Source of the DNA: Amaranthus tricolor
Lineage: Eukaryota > Streptophyta > Magnoliopsida > Caryophyllales > Amaranthaceae
DNA: 64,000 bases
Assembly (NCBI RefSeq): GCF_026212465.1
Contig: NC_080059.1
Location: 10,882,311-10,946,310 of the forward strand
Direction of reading: 5' to 3'
The position numbers and the translations under genes are program-made. Each line of letters starts with the position of its first letter. Within the stretch, counting starts at the first letter, position 1. The notes beneath the pieces were generated by a model. It was not told the origin of the DNA, did not search any database, and saw nothing but the letters and a program-made list of their open reading frames with translations. This document shows positions 1 to 11,314 of the stretch, piece by piece.

Positions 1-209
1 TTGCTCTAAGTTTTGCCAACAATGTCTTAAATTATAGGAAGACCTCCCAGTTGGAAAGAGCATACTCTCTTGCTATATTCTTAAGATATGTCATCTATAT
101 TATATTAATAACCAATGAAAGTTACAAATAAACTTTGAGAAACGACATTATATAATTGCATTTTGAAATTCTTGGACATTGGTTTCATGAGTTTAATAGT
201 TTAGCGCAG
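1..209. other. Intronic or unresolved 5' part of the PPR-CBS gene
   Basis: No exon can be called with confidence here. The stretch ends in a usable 3' splice site (TTTAGCGCAG, AG at 208-209) that opens the first recognisable exon, so most of it is probably intron. The true start of the gene lies upstream of the window. Confidence 0.4.
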
Positions 210-3200
210 GAGATTTACGTCGTGCTAATGGACTTCTTGCACGCTATGGATTTGTGTTCCATGAAGGTGGAAGCCCTTCAATCCTAATCTACAACTTGTT
301 AATGAAGGTGTGATGTTGTAGGATTAACTCTCGCTTTATTGTCTTTCTTCCATTGTGTTTGTACAATTTCATGCCATACTTTTATTTTAGTTTGCAGTTC
401 ATTTGAACTCTTTGTGTCACTACTATATTGCTTGACAGCCAAATGCCACACCAATTTTTCCACAATATTGGAAACATTTTTTTTGGAAGGTGGATCGTTT
501 TAAAGTCTTTTTCATCAACCAGTCATGTTTCTCTAATGAATTCCTTTACTAGTGACTAACTTTCCATTTTTTGGATTTTTTTTATTAGATAAACGTAATC
601 ATGCAATTACCATATCCTCTTGTTTCAGGGATACATAACGACGGGTGCTCCTGAGGCCACGTTCACTGTACACAATGACATGTTACGCCAAGGCTTAAAG
701 CCAGATAGGCTGACGTATAACACCCTCATCCTTGCTGCAGTGAAGACAGGAAAATTGGATTTTGCAATGCAGTTCTTTGAGGAAATGAAGGTCTCATGGA
801 ATTACTGAAAAACCAGTTTAAAGCATCAATATCATGTTGAGCCTAAGAGCATGCAATCAGTTGTTAATATCTCCACCTTTTTTTCAGGATGCAGCATGGA
901 AGTATAATCTTAAGGATCTTTCACCGGATAATGTAACTTATACAACTTTATTGAAGGTAAGTAGCCTCTATTATATTTATTTACCAGCCTATAAGTAGTA
1001 AATGTTACATATTTTCAATGATTGTAGTAAAAAAATGTTGTGTAAAGCTCCTATTAAATAAGAATATTTATGGGAGAAAACTTTGGAGGTTTTATTACAT
1101 ATATTGAGTTGTTAGGAAGATCAATATAACATTTATTTAATTACCTTTTAAAATAATTAGGGCAGCAGCCCATTATATAAAGTTCAACATTTTTAATTAT
1201 TGTTAAGGAATCATCTCCTTTTTTTCAATCAGCCTAACTGTATATACGTTTTGTGGGAGTTCCCCTGTGATGCGGGATTGTAGAGTGATTTGTCTAGTTA
1301 ATATAATCATGCTAATACTTTGATTACTTTCAGCCGGAGTTTTGAGAAATGACTTGAGGAGACAATTATTGTATGCCCGAAAAAATTTTCTATCATTGTG
1401 CTGGCAGCCTGCCACTTACAAATGTTAAAACACTTTAACAGTCTTCTAACTGATATCAATTCTAATAAAACTTTCTACCTAGCTTGTGAGAATTTTAAGC
1501 TGGAGATCTTGATTACAGGGTGCTGCACTTGCTAATGATATCCATCTGCTTCAGATGATAATGATGGATATGCAAACTTTGGAAAGCTTATCTATTGACC
1601 GAGTTGCGTATACTGCTCTCGTTGATGCTCTGCTAAGTTGTGGCTCAATCAATGGTATGGCCTTAACAATTCTGAGGAGTTTTCTGAAGTCGGCCTAAAC
1701 AAATTACTGATGCATTAAAGAGAATGCTCCAGTTCTTTTTGACTTTTTTTTTTCAAAATACTCGTATTCTTTGTGTTCTCAATAATATTGCCGATCCTTG
1801 CAAGACCCTGTTGTCATCAACTCCACTCTGTGCTGTTAGCATTGCCAAAAAATGTATCACAGGAACTTTTATGGCATGTTGACGATCAGATTGCATGAAA
1901 ACTTTAGTTTTGTAGGACCTTGGATATTTGATGAATTTGGTAGAGTAGACATGGTTGCGAGGAGCCAACTAATATATATGGATATAAAACCGTTGCCCTA
2001 TGGCAAAGAAGTGTAAAATTCTACATTTATGCCGCATTTCAGATTCGTTCCATTTGAGAGTCTTTACATAGTTCTTAAACATTTTTGAACTATAATTAAA
2101 ATAAGAATTTCAAACAATGTATGCTTTAGAAATGCTTTGTGTTTTATCCTGGCAGAATGTTTTTATTAAGCTGGATTGATTTTTTATTAAACTGGAATGA
2201 ATGATTTCCTTGCACTGTACTAAAATTTGTTTGGCTTCAAAAGTGAAAAACTTGAATTTTAATTTGTGATTTCTATCTTTGGAGGATGTTTTACTGTGTT
2301 TTGTATATTACACATAGATGTTCTTTACATGATTATCTTTTCTTATACTTCTGATTGTATGACTTAGGGTGGAGAAGCCAAGGTTGGTCTATCAATTTAA
2401 AGTTGAATTGGAATGTTCTTTTTTGATGGTGGTTGTGGAAGTGTTTTTTGTTTCCTGGCTTTTCTCTGCTTCTGTATTGTGGAAACAGTAAGATCTATCT
2501 GTTATAACATATGTTTAATTTCCCTCAGAAATTATTGATGGCTTTCTCAGGTGCTCTATGTGTGTTTGGGAAGATACTAAAGAAGGCGGGAGAAAATTCT
2601 GATCTACGGCCAAAACCTCATCTTTATCTATCCTTGATGCGTGCTTTGGCCCATAGCGCAGATTTTTTGATGGTGAAAAATTTACACAGACGCATGTGGT
2701 TAGATTCTTCAGGAACTGTCACTGCTGAAGTTCAGAAAGCAGCAGATCACCTTCTAATGGAATCCGCTTTGAATGCTGGCCAGGTTCGTATGCCCTACAA
2801 CTGAACTAGAGTATTTTAGCTAGTTCTTTACATGATTACTAGTTTTCCTTGATGTATCAGGTTGAAGTCGCTGTAAAGATTCTTTCAGAGGTTAATGCTA
2901 GATGGAAAGGACTATCTTGGACAAGCCCAGGTGGCCAGGTAATTAGTACTAACAGTGTGAATTTTGTTTTGTGACCTATCCCCTTTTTTTCTTTTAAAAT
3001 GAGAGAAAAAGTGGAGGTGGGGGGTTGTTAAATTTCCTTTATAAAAAATTTTGTGGTGGACTACTTTAGAAGAACCATCTCTTGTTAGATATGAAAACCA
3101 AAAAAATATGTTCTTCAATCATTATCCTAATGCAATTAAATGGCTCCCACCTATGGGGTATGGGGTTCGGATGTACGTATTTTTACCCTTGTTAATAAAG

Positions 3201-5729
3201 GCACATGATTTAATAAGTGCACATGATCTAAATTCTAAAATATTTTCTCTTGCTCTAGAAATTGTTGTGTTCAACATCATGAAGGTTATTTTTTTATTGT
3301 AACTTTTTCTCTATTTTAAGTTGTTGGTTCATATATTTCTGTATACATTCAGGCTGCTGTTCGCCTAGAGGCTTTACTGGGCTTTGATCGTTCTATATTT
3401 TATCCGTATGTTCTTCCTCAGGTATGCTATGTATCTCTTGCCAACTGTTTTTGGAGGTATTGTCATTTCTATTGATGTGGCATTTTTCGGATAGAAATGA
3501 TTGTCTAACTCTGCCTTTTACAATAGCTGTAGTTTCCAGGAATTTAATTTTGTTTGAGGGATGGGAATGAGTTCGCGGGACGTAACCTAGAGTGACTTGG
3601 GAATGAGTGGATACAAGATACATTATGTCTCGATAATAAACTTAATAACAAAAGAAAACATTTTGCTCTTCAAAATTTTATTTAAAAGCAGACTATTTAG
3701 ATTTTGTAATTTTGTTCTTCGATTTCCTTCTTTCCTTAAATCTGTAATTTGAATTAATGGAAGGCAAGAAACATTTTATATTTTTGGATTAATGGTCTAG
3801 TATACCAGGATGAAACCTTGAGCGATTTAGTCGATTTTCACAGGTGATCTGATTTGTCGCAGACATAGTTACATGGAATGTGGAATGTAGCCACATTCCG
3901 TGATCCAGGAATGTCCGTCACCAATCACCATGAAATGCGACCCAAATCGCTCAAGGTGGCGTCCCGGTGTAGAAGATCTTTTTAAAATGGTATTTTGGCT
4001 TTTATTTACAAATTAAAAAATAAATAAGGAGAGAGAAAACAAGATGAAACTTTGAAACCTAAAAAGTCCACTCAAAAACTATTTCCTTAAGCAAAAAAAA
4101 TCATTTTAATTTATATTTTGTCTTCAATTATATTTTTTATACATAATATATCTCGTACCCTATTGTTCCCGAGTCAATCTAAGCTGCGTTCCTTGTTCTT
4201 GTTCCCGTTCTCCGTTCCAAATCGAATGTCGTTCCAGATAACAATAGTCCCAGAGTCATGAATGCTTATATACAACCTTACCCGTGTATATTGTGATAAT
4301 AACGAGGTTTACGTTTGACCTTTAACTGCAACTTATCTGCAGTGATAAAGAGGTTACATCATCTACCTTGTAATAAGTTATTTTTAATGAAAGAGTAGGA
4401 TAAAAGTATTTCTTACTGATGATTGTTCTGAATAACTGTAGCACTTCACTCTATGGTAAGCATTGATATTTTAGAGTTTTATTCAACTATATAAGTAGCT
4501 AAAGGATTTCCACTGCATAATAAATTGCTCCAATGGTTTAAATATAAATGTTTGCATTTATATCCAAAATAAGACTATTTCAAAAATGTCGCAGCTTATT
4601 GACTGTCATCTTGGATTTGACTTACCATTTACATGTTAATAGTGTGTCTCTACTCAAAAAGATGTAGATGAGATTCGGTAAATGGATTTTTGGCTAGCTT
4701 ATCTTGTTAATGATCTCCAAAGTGCAAAATATGCCAAAATGGTGGTTTTGGAAGCACTTGTTGAAGAATCTAAGATTCAAATTTCTTATTTGTCCCAAAA
4801 TTTGATAAAAGAACAAGCTTTACCACCACATGAAACTTAAATAAACTAATCATGCCCTTCATTTGTTTTTATCAGCTAGACGTTATCGAACACTTCCATA
4901 TAAACAGTTGTAAGAACCAGTCGATCAACTTATCCCCTACAACCAACTGCCATCTATCTGTCATTAACCAAAAAGGCTTGTAGTTTCAGGTTTGCATTTG
5001 TAGTGACATGCTAATTAGAAATGTCCTCGGTCTATGTAAGGCGCTTATGAATGGTTGTGGCCAATCCATGGGTGATAATGAAAAGGTCACGTTCCTGATT
5101 CCTCTGTCATCAAGGCTGTTATTTGAATCACCTTTGCACTCGTCTGCTAATAGGTGTCAGTTGACGATTCAATAGAAAGAATCATGATTCCGTTTGAAGA
5201 AGCTCGGCCTGTGCAAGCAACCACATTGCTTAAGGAAGTTGCCATGCGTTTCCTGAAGGAATCAGTGGTGCCCATCATAGACGACTGGGACAACTGTGTG
5301 GGACTACTGCATCGCGAAGACTGTTCAGATGTATGTTTCATATTTCTCTGAAAATGTGCCATTGATTTGTTTTTTCCGCTTCAGCTCATTCGTGCCATCT
5401 TTTAAAGAAGGGCTGTACGTAATATGATTTATCCAAGAGCGTAATGTTAGTCTTGACTGCATTATATGTGTATGTTTGACATGATGCAGCTAAATTTACC
5501 AGTTTCGGCAATGATGAAGAGCCCTCCTCCCTCTGTGGCAGCCTCAACGTCAGCTGGCCGTGTGATTGATCTAATCCTGGAGAAACGCTATAAAATGATG
5601 ATTGTGGTTAAAGATACCAACATGTACAGTTCTTATAGCTCCAGGCCTGTTGGAGTCTTCACTTGTGAGCACTTACACAAGCTTATCAAGCCAGCCACAA
5701 AGGAGCCTGGACTAACGTCTTTACAGTAA
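210..5729 (+). CDS. PPR protein with C-terminal CBS domain pair (5' partial)
   Basis: Spliced coding region; the start codon lies outside the window. Exons read with GT-AG borders and consistent phase: 210-307, 629-790, 888-956, 1519-1654, 2551-2783, 2861-2938, 3353-3421, 5154-5330 and 5490-5729 (stop TAA). The first exons encode pentatricopeptide-type helices (for example [20 protein letters not shown] and [11 protein letters not shown]), a fold that in plants binds organellar RNA. The last two exons encode about 138 residues with two CBS-like halves ([20 protein letters not shown] and a second ending [14 protein letters not shown]); CBS pairs usually bind adenosine nucleotides. From memory the nearest match is Arabidopsis At5g10690, which has this PPR plus CBS layout. 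Any targeting peptide would be in the missing 5' part. The 1.7-kb intron 3422-5153 holds a foldback element. No internal stop is seen in the exons. Confidence 0.85.
3801..3971. repeat. Foldback/MITE-like element in PPR-CBS intron
   Basis: About 171 bp whose two ends are imperfect inverted copies over roughly 50 bp: the left end TATACCAGGATGAAACCTTG matches the reverse complement of the right end (TACACCGGGACGCCACCTTG), followed by a shared AGCGATTT and GGTGAT. No clear target duplication was found, so the superfamily stays open. Confidence 0.6.
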
Positions 5730-7205
5730 GACCTGGATAAACTCTAAATGCCTTTTATATTTTCTGTAAATTTCTGCCATCTGCAAATCAACGAGTAATT
5801 GAATTGGCACCAGAGAGCGAGACACGGAGTGACTACAGCGTGTTTGTAGGGGTAATCTCTTAAATGGCTCGGTCTCAATGATTCGATCTAGCTAATGTCA
5901 AGGTGATAGTCGTTTTCGATTTTTTTCCACCTCCTGTAGTTCGTCACAGTAAAATGTTAATAACGAAATCTCAAGCTCTACAAGCTTTGCTTTGACAAAT
6001 GCAGAGAAATTTAAGGTAAGATTGATGATACTTCATGACTTGGTGAATTTGATTCTTATCAACATTAGCTTACCTAGTGAAATTTCTCGGTATATCTTGT
6101 CACGTGTTATTTTGCGTATCAAACAAGAAAGAAAGAAGCGGAAGTGTTCGAAATGATGTTATCCGAGTAACATGGATGGTGCAAGCCCCTTGCAGGTTGA
6201 GCGAACCTTTAGTTGAGCAATATTAGCAATTTAGCATGAATGCATGGTGTTAAATTCTATGATGTTTGATTCACTACTACTTTATGATAATGTTTTAAAA
6301 GTATTTATTTTCAAATTATACATTAAACTTAAACATGAGTGTAACAATGTGAATTATGGAGCATGATGAATGTACTTAAATAAGGAGTTAGAAGTACATA
6401 GATCTGGTTTTGAACAATGTGCTTGAACAAGGCATCCATGGAAGCATCTTGCCTTGAACAAGACGAGAGATCAGAAACAAAAAAAAAAGCTGCATACAGT
6501 GAGTTTCTGAAGTGACCGCTTGAACGAGCACCTGGTTCAGTGAGCCTAGGATCTGTTCTTGGGCGTTATGTATTCTTGGAGCTGATTATTATGCTATTTA
6601 TTCTTAGCTTTTAGTATGCAACTCATTAATTTAATTAGCGCTATAAATAAGGAGCTCATATGCTCATTGTAATGATCCACAAAAATAACCTCTAAGCCTA
6701 AATACAACCATAATCTCTCTTATTCTCAATTGTAATACTTTTTTTATAAAAGTTGAACTCCACTATACACAAGATACTACACACCTCCGAGGACATAATC
6801 TAAATTGGGTAAACCTCGTAAATCTTTATATGCATTGTTTGCATTTTAATTCCTTCAAATATTGCCAATTCATTTAAAGTGTTATTTGTTCATCAAGGTA
6901 CTTCATCCTTCGATATTAAATATATTAGATTTTGAGAATTGTATTTCAAAATCTAATCTATCTCTCATTTCAAAACATATAAAACAGTAATTTCTTGCAA
7001 ATTAAGGAAGAAAATGAGATTTTTTTTGTACAGTGAAATATTAATGTTAAAACTTACAAGGCTCTCAATTATGCTAAACAAAGCTAAGCTAAGCTGTTAA
7101 TTCTTAACTTTCACTTTAATCAGTTTATGAGAATCCCCCTTCAACTCTTAAAAAAAGCTATATATAATATATTCCAACACTTCTTAATATGTTAACTAAA
7201 TAAAA
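5730..7205. other. Intergenic; possible solo-LTR remnant near 6.25-6.85 kb
   Basis: Contains the 3' flank of the PPR-CBS gene and upstream sequence of the DUF761 gene. The part from about 6245 to 6850 has an LTR-like layout on the + strand: a TATA-like CTATAAATAAGGAGC near 6643, then a long transcribed-looking stretch, then GGTAAACCTCGTAAATC near 6809, which recalls the U5 part of copia LTRs. No second LTR, primer site or duplication could be matched, so this is only a candidate. Confidence 0.35.
7158..7172 (+). promoter_or_regulatory. TATA box candidate of the DUF761 gene
   Basis: CTATATATAATAT lies about 40 bp before the ATG at 7206. If it is used, the 5' leader is very short (about 15-20 nt). 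The region is generally AT-rich, so a chance match is possible. Confidence 0.35.
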
Positions 7206-7625
7206 ATGATGGCTGATTCATCCAAGAAATGGTCATTGTTTCACAAACTAAAAAAAGCTGTTAAGAAGCTAAAAATGATCCTAGCCAGCACAGATCATAT
7301 GTTTAGACAATGGAGTTTAGCTTCTATATCGAGTAGGCGCCCACCGCCTTACACCCGCCATTTGAGCTTCAACAATGGTGTAGGAATCAACCATGGATGT
7401 TTAGAAGATAATCATGATAATGATTTGATGAGCTTAAGGTCATTAAGTTTTGGTAGGATCAAAAACAATAGTAAGTATGGTGTTGAAGACATTGATAGAA
7501 GGGCAGATGTATTTATCGACAATTTTCATCGACAACTTCGTATGGAAAGACAGATTTCTTTGGAGCTTAGATATTGTAATAATACTACTAGTTTAGAATA
7601 CAATGATAGTAACTCCAACATATGA
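7206..7625 (+). CDS. Small DUF761-type protein (139 aa)
   Basis: Intronless 139-residue basic protein. The N-terminal third is Lys-rich (KKLKKAVKKLK near residues 14-24). Residues about 93-120 carry the DUF761 signature (EDIDRRADVFIDNFHRQLRM followed by ERQISLEL), as in plant 'cotton fiber protein'/DUF761 proteins. These are small, often stress-responsive proteins of unknown biochemical role. The first of two adjacent ATGs was taken; starting at the second changes one residue. No membrane segment or signal peptide is seen. The gene is convergent with the calmodulin-binding-like gene about 1 kb downstream. Confidence 0.75.
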   Translation: MMADSSKKWSLFHKLKKAVKKLKMILASTDHMFRQWSLASISSRRPPPYTRHLSFNNGVGINHGCLEDNHDNDLMSLRSLSFGRIKNNSKYGVEDIDRRADVFIDNFHRQLRMERQISLELRYCNNTTSLEYNDSNSNI

Positions 7626-8621
7626 ACCTATGTTTGCCTTGTTTTTTTGAGGGCATCCATCATCATGTCAATGTATTAAGTATCGTTTTATTTAAATGTT
7701 GATAGTAAGACTTGAATTTGGAACAATACTTTTACACACTAATATTTTAACCAACTTAACCGGTGTATGTATTAGCATATTTAGAGATATATCTTGTTAA
7801 ATGTTGTCAGTTGACAGCATTGAACAAGGTTGCATCTGCCCTTGATTACAGTTACTCAATATTTCTAATTCTCTCATAGTATCAATCAAAATGAGTTACT
7901 TCTTTTTCCTTGTTTAGAGCTTTTTATATATTTTAACTAGTATAGGTGCTTGTACATGTCACGGATTGTGTTAGTTTGCTGTGAAATGGTTAAAAGATGT
8001 CGGAACTATGATGAGAGTATATGGCAAACAAATTTTTTATTAGCTTAATGATTGACTTTTGGTTTTAATTTTTGATTTGTCAGCTTTGTAATTTTTTTAT
8101 TTATATACTTTTGGGCTCGTTTATTCTTTTACAAACAACCAAAAATCTTCATAATATTTGACTTAAACAGCTAGGTAACCATTTCAGTCAACAACTATTT
8201 GTCAAACAAACCCTATACCTGGTAGAAATAACAAAAAATCACCAAAGAAATGAACTCGAATTCTCCTTTTTTTTGTTGGTAACCAAGCATGAAGATACAC
8301 TTAAGTTCCAAAATTTTCACAAATTTGTTCAATTTTTTCTTTAATCATATACAATACCAATTGTGTAGAGATTGTGATTAAAGCAAAATTTACAATCCAA
8401 TCATCTTAAATAGTATAATTTGTATGACAATGCATCCAAGAGAAGCAAAGCAAACTGTCATAGTTTTCCAACTTGAACAAATCTAGCAGAATCAGAAAAA
8501 CAATTGACAAGCAACATCTAAATAGACAAATAAATCAAAGAATAAAATGTTTTCTTCTTTTGTTCTTCTCACTTCAATCCAATGTAAGCCTGCAGCCTGC
8601 AGGATCGAACTGATCATAAGA
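7626..8621. other. Intergenic between two convergent genes
   Basis: AT-rich, holding the 3' flanks of the DUF761 gene (+) and the calmodulin-binding-like gene (-). No repeat with clear ends and no other coding signal was found. Confidence 0.5.
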
Positions 8622-9869
8622 TCAGCTTTTGTTCGTGTCTTGCAAAGAAATGACGGTCTCAAACGCACCAGCTAACGCCAAAACCTTGTTCCTGTTCTTC
8701 TTCCCCATAAGTTTGGTTGCAGTTTCTTCGATCACATCATTATAATCTTGCTTATCTTTCTTCCCCGCAGAAGAAGCCTGCGTCGTTTTCACAGCTGCTG
8801 TTCCAGTAATAGCAGCTGTTTCCGCAGGCGGAATGCCTACAGTTTGTGTCTCATCCTTTGTTTCGGTTTCTGCAGGCAGACTGCTTACTGTCTGAGTCTC
8901 ATCCTTAGTTTCAGATTCTGTAACCGCAGCTGTTTCTGCACGCAGACTGCTAACTGTCTGAGTCTCATCCTGTGTTTTAGTTTCTGGCTCTCCTTTTTCT
9001 TCGACCAGCGTTTCAGGGGAGTCCGTCTGGGGTGCCTTCTCGTCAGCCTCATCAATCAGATTCCGTTCTCCTGGAGCCTCACCATCAGACTCGACTTTTC
9101 CACTCTCAGCCTCTGCTACCCGATCAACAACAATCGATTTGTGCACATCATGATCAGTATTATATTCTTCAGCAATGTGTTTAACTTCTTCCACTTGTAG
9201 ATTAGTAAGATCAGGATCACCCAATTCCTCGTTACTGTCAGGCATCTCCGATATCTCAGGAAGCGACAGAACCTGATCATCATCATTTATATTCACCAAT
9301 TCATCATCGTTATCCTTGATCACTAACCGATCCACTGATGATCTATTCTCATCACAATCTACACTTGACTCCGAGTTCACACTTTTTGCACTCTTTTTAG
9401 AAGACGAGGATGACATTGATGATAAAGTAGTCTTTTTGAGACTCCTACACTTAGACAACTGAGGTTGTTCTGCCTTATTACTTCCATTTTTCAAACTCGA
9501 GGTCCTAGCATAAAGTCTCTCTGTCGATTTGTTCGAGAAGGAAGATGATCGAACAGGCTTAATGTCGCGGGCCCCACCAATCGTTGGAGCTCGAACAGCC
9601 TTTTGAAGCTGAGTGGTTGGTGGGGGTTTGTCAAAGGATCTCCTCCTAGTGTAAGAAGGCCTAGAAGATGAGTTGTCTGTACCGAGTTTCTTAGATTCGA
9701 GGCTTGAGCTAATGGTGGGTCTGAGGTAGTTAGGAATGGGTTTAGTGGAGGGTGTAGGTGACCTTGTTTTTTCATTGCTATCTGCAGATGAAGATGAAGA
9801 ATTTTTCTTGATGATGGAACTTGAAGGAGTTTGCCCCCTCTTTTCTTTTCCCCTTAATGATGTTGCCAT
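8622..9869 (-). CDS. Plant calmodulin-binding-like protein (415 aa)
   Basis: Reverse-strand single coding exon. The start chosen is the ATG at 9869 (MATSLRGKEKRGQTP); the frame stays open upstream to a TTG, but no in-frame ATG precedes it and a 3' splice site lies at 9922. The N-terminal half is Ser-, Lys- and Arg-rich and disordered. The middle is acidic, with three related Thr-Gln segments (repeats of DETQTVSS/DETQTVGI about 15-35 residues apart). The last 40 residues (NDVIEETATKLMGKK, then NRNKVLALAGAFETVISLQ) match the conserved C-terminal domain of plant calmodulin-binding proteins (Pfam CaM_binding family), an amphipathic basic helix that binds Ca2+/calmodulin. Length and layout recall Arabidopsis At5g10660/At5g39380-type proteins; this is from memory. 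Confidence 0.75.
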   Translation of the reverse strand: MATSLRGKEKRGQTPSSSIIKKNSSSSSADSNEKTRSPTPSTKPIPNYLRPTISSSLESKKLGTDNSSSRPSYTRRRSFDKPPPTTQLQKAVRAPTIGGARDIKPVRSSSFSNKSTERLYARTSSLKNGSNKAEQPQLSKCRSLKKTTLSSMSSSSSKKSAKSVNSESSVDCDENRSSVDRLVIKDNDDELVNINDDDQVLSLPEISEMPDSNEELGDPDLTNLQVEEVKHIAEEYNTDHDVHKSIVVDRVAEAESGKVESDGEAPGERNLIDEADEKAPQTDSPETLVEEKGEPETKTQDETQTVSSLRAETAAVTESETKDETQTVSSLPAETETKDETQTVGIPPAETAAITGTAAVKTTQASSAGKKDKQDYNDVIEETATKLMGKKNRNKVLALAGAFETVISLQDTNKS

Positions 9870-9950
9870 GTCAACTACTATTTCTTTTGAGCCTTTATTT
9901 AGTTTGGATCGCAAATTGAACCTGCAACCATCATTTTTGTTAGTAATTGA

Positions 9951-10484
9951 TGTTAAGGAACCATCTTAACTAAAAGCTTAAGCAGATTGTTAAGGTTTCT
10001 GGATATGTTATATATAATCTAACACGCTCCCTTACACGAGAGCCCTTTAGGCTATAAATGTGGATGCAGCACAGACCATTATCATATCTAGAGCTTAATA
10101 ATTCACTTTAAATGAGAGATGGTTGAGATTCGAACGCATGACCTCTTGTCACACTGGCTTCTGATACCATGTCAAGCTACAATCTCAACCAAAAGCTTAA
10201 GCCGATAGTTAAGGCCCTTGAATATGTTATACTCTCTTATATTCACCGTATGTGTCCCATTTCACTTTGTACAAATTTTTAAAAGGCTAAATGGGACCAT
10301 ATGGGTATGAGAGAAAGGGTAGTGTTTTCAAATTTTAAGGGAGTAAAGTGGGGTTACTATGGATAAAGGTGTAATATAAGGTAAGTTTTTTAAAGGTAAA
10401 ATTGGTAATATTAACAACCAAAAGTGGGGTTACCAAAAATAGGATATGAGACACATACGTTGAATAGGAGGGAATATACCAACA
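9951..10484 (-). mobile_element. TRIM (miniature LTR retrotransposon)
   Basis: Two short direct terminal repeats of about 74 bp bound a non-coding core: 9951-10024, and one beginning at 10170 that is interrupted by a MITE and ends at 10484 (CCAACA). On the reverse strand the core starts with TGGTATCAGAAGCC, the initiator-Met tRNA primer site typical of copia-type elements and TRIMs. A purine-rich AAGGGAGCG lies just before the other repeat. The flanks give a near-perfect 5-bp duplication (ATTGA at 9946-9950, ATTAA at 10485-10489). There is no coding capacity. It lies in the presumed leader intron of the calmodulin-binding-like gene. Confidence 0.75.
10232..10474. mobile_element. Stowaway-like MITE nested in the TRIM
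   Basis: 243 bp with terminal inverted repeats: CTCTCTTATATTCACCGTAT on the left against the reverse complement of the right end (TTCCCTCCTATTCAACGTAT), both followed by GTGTC. TA dinucleotides flank both sides (10230-10231 and 10475-10476), as expected for Tc1/mariner-type Stowaway insertion. Removing it restores a continuous second TRIM repeat, so it inserted later. Confidence 0.75.
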
Positions 10485-10624
10485 ATTAATACATCCTTTC
10501 TAAAATACTTGCTACACAAGTATATTTGATATTTTTAATTGTTCAAACTTATTTTATATACAGCTAATGTTTAAGAAACTATATAGTCAAGTTAGATCTT
10601 TTGAATTGCCTAATCGCATATTTT

Positions 10625-10775
10625 TATCATCATCGTCATCATCATCCTACCCGGTGTATCCCGCTCATAGAAAATTATGGACAGGGTCTGGGGAGGGAAG
10701 GACAACGGCAACTCATACCCATAAAGGAGAGCGTGGCCAAAGGAGTCCCCCGGCTCGAGAACAATAAAGAGACGT
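10625..10775 (+). mobile_element. SINE-like fragment
   Basis: A GC-richer island with CATCATCATCCTACCCGGTG, then TCTGGGGAGGGAAGGACAAC and GGAGTCCCCCGGCTCGAG. This wording is familiar from dispersed plant SINE and SINE-related repeats. No A/B-box pair or target duplication was defined, so the class is uncertain. Confidence 0.4.
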
Positions 10776-11240
10776 GCATATTTTTATAATATTAAATTCT
10801 ATTATTTTTTTGGTTATGCATAACTCAAGATATAAACGATCAAGGCAACACATTAAATTGCATAATAAAGTGTATAGCAAGTACTTCCTCTTTTTCATAC
10901 TAATTGCTACATTACAAAAAACAAATACATTAAACTGCGTGAAAAAACAAATATTGCAAGTAAATTGAAACGAAGGAAGTATAATGAAACCAAGAAAGTA
11001 CTAATTAGTAGTCCATCTAAAGTACTCTTGATAGAGGTGTATTTCCTTTATCCCTTTTAATTCACTTATAATAATTGCTTCAAATAAACGAAGAAATATA
11101 CAAATGAAACTACTACTAATATGCAGGACCGTGATCACAGCACAAAGTCCTAAAAATTTAAAAAGGTGTATATTTGTGATTTTAACATTTTAGATGTATG
11201 TACAAGTTGTGTAACTATTTTTTAAAGTTTTGAAATATAG

Positions 11241-11243
<3 letters not shown>

Positions 11244-11312
<69 letters not shown>
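11244..11312. repeat. AT dinucleotide microsatellite
   Basis: An uninterrupted run of AT of about 68 bases, roughly 34 units. It is likely length-polymorphic. It lies in the presumed leader intron of the calmodulin-binding-like gene. Confidence 0.97.

Positions 11313-11314
<2 letters not shown>

Noticed and set aside
8748..9200. 150-codon plus-strand frame opposite the calmodulin-binding-like gene
   Set aside because: Cys/Ser/Phe-rich translation is the complement of the acidic Thr-Gln repeats on the minus strand.
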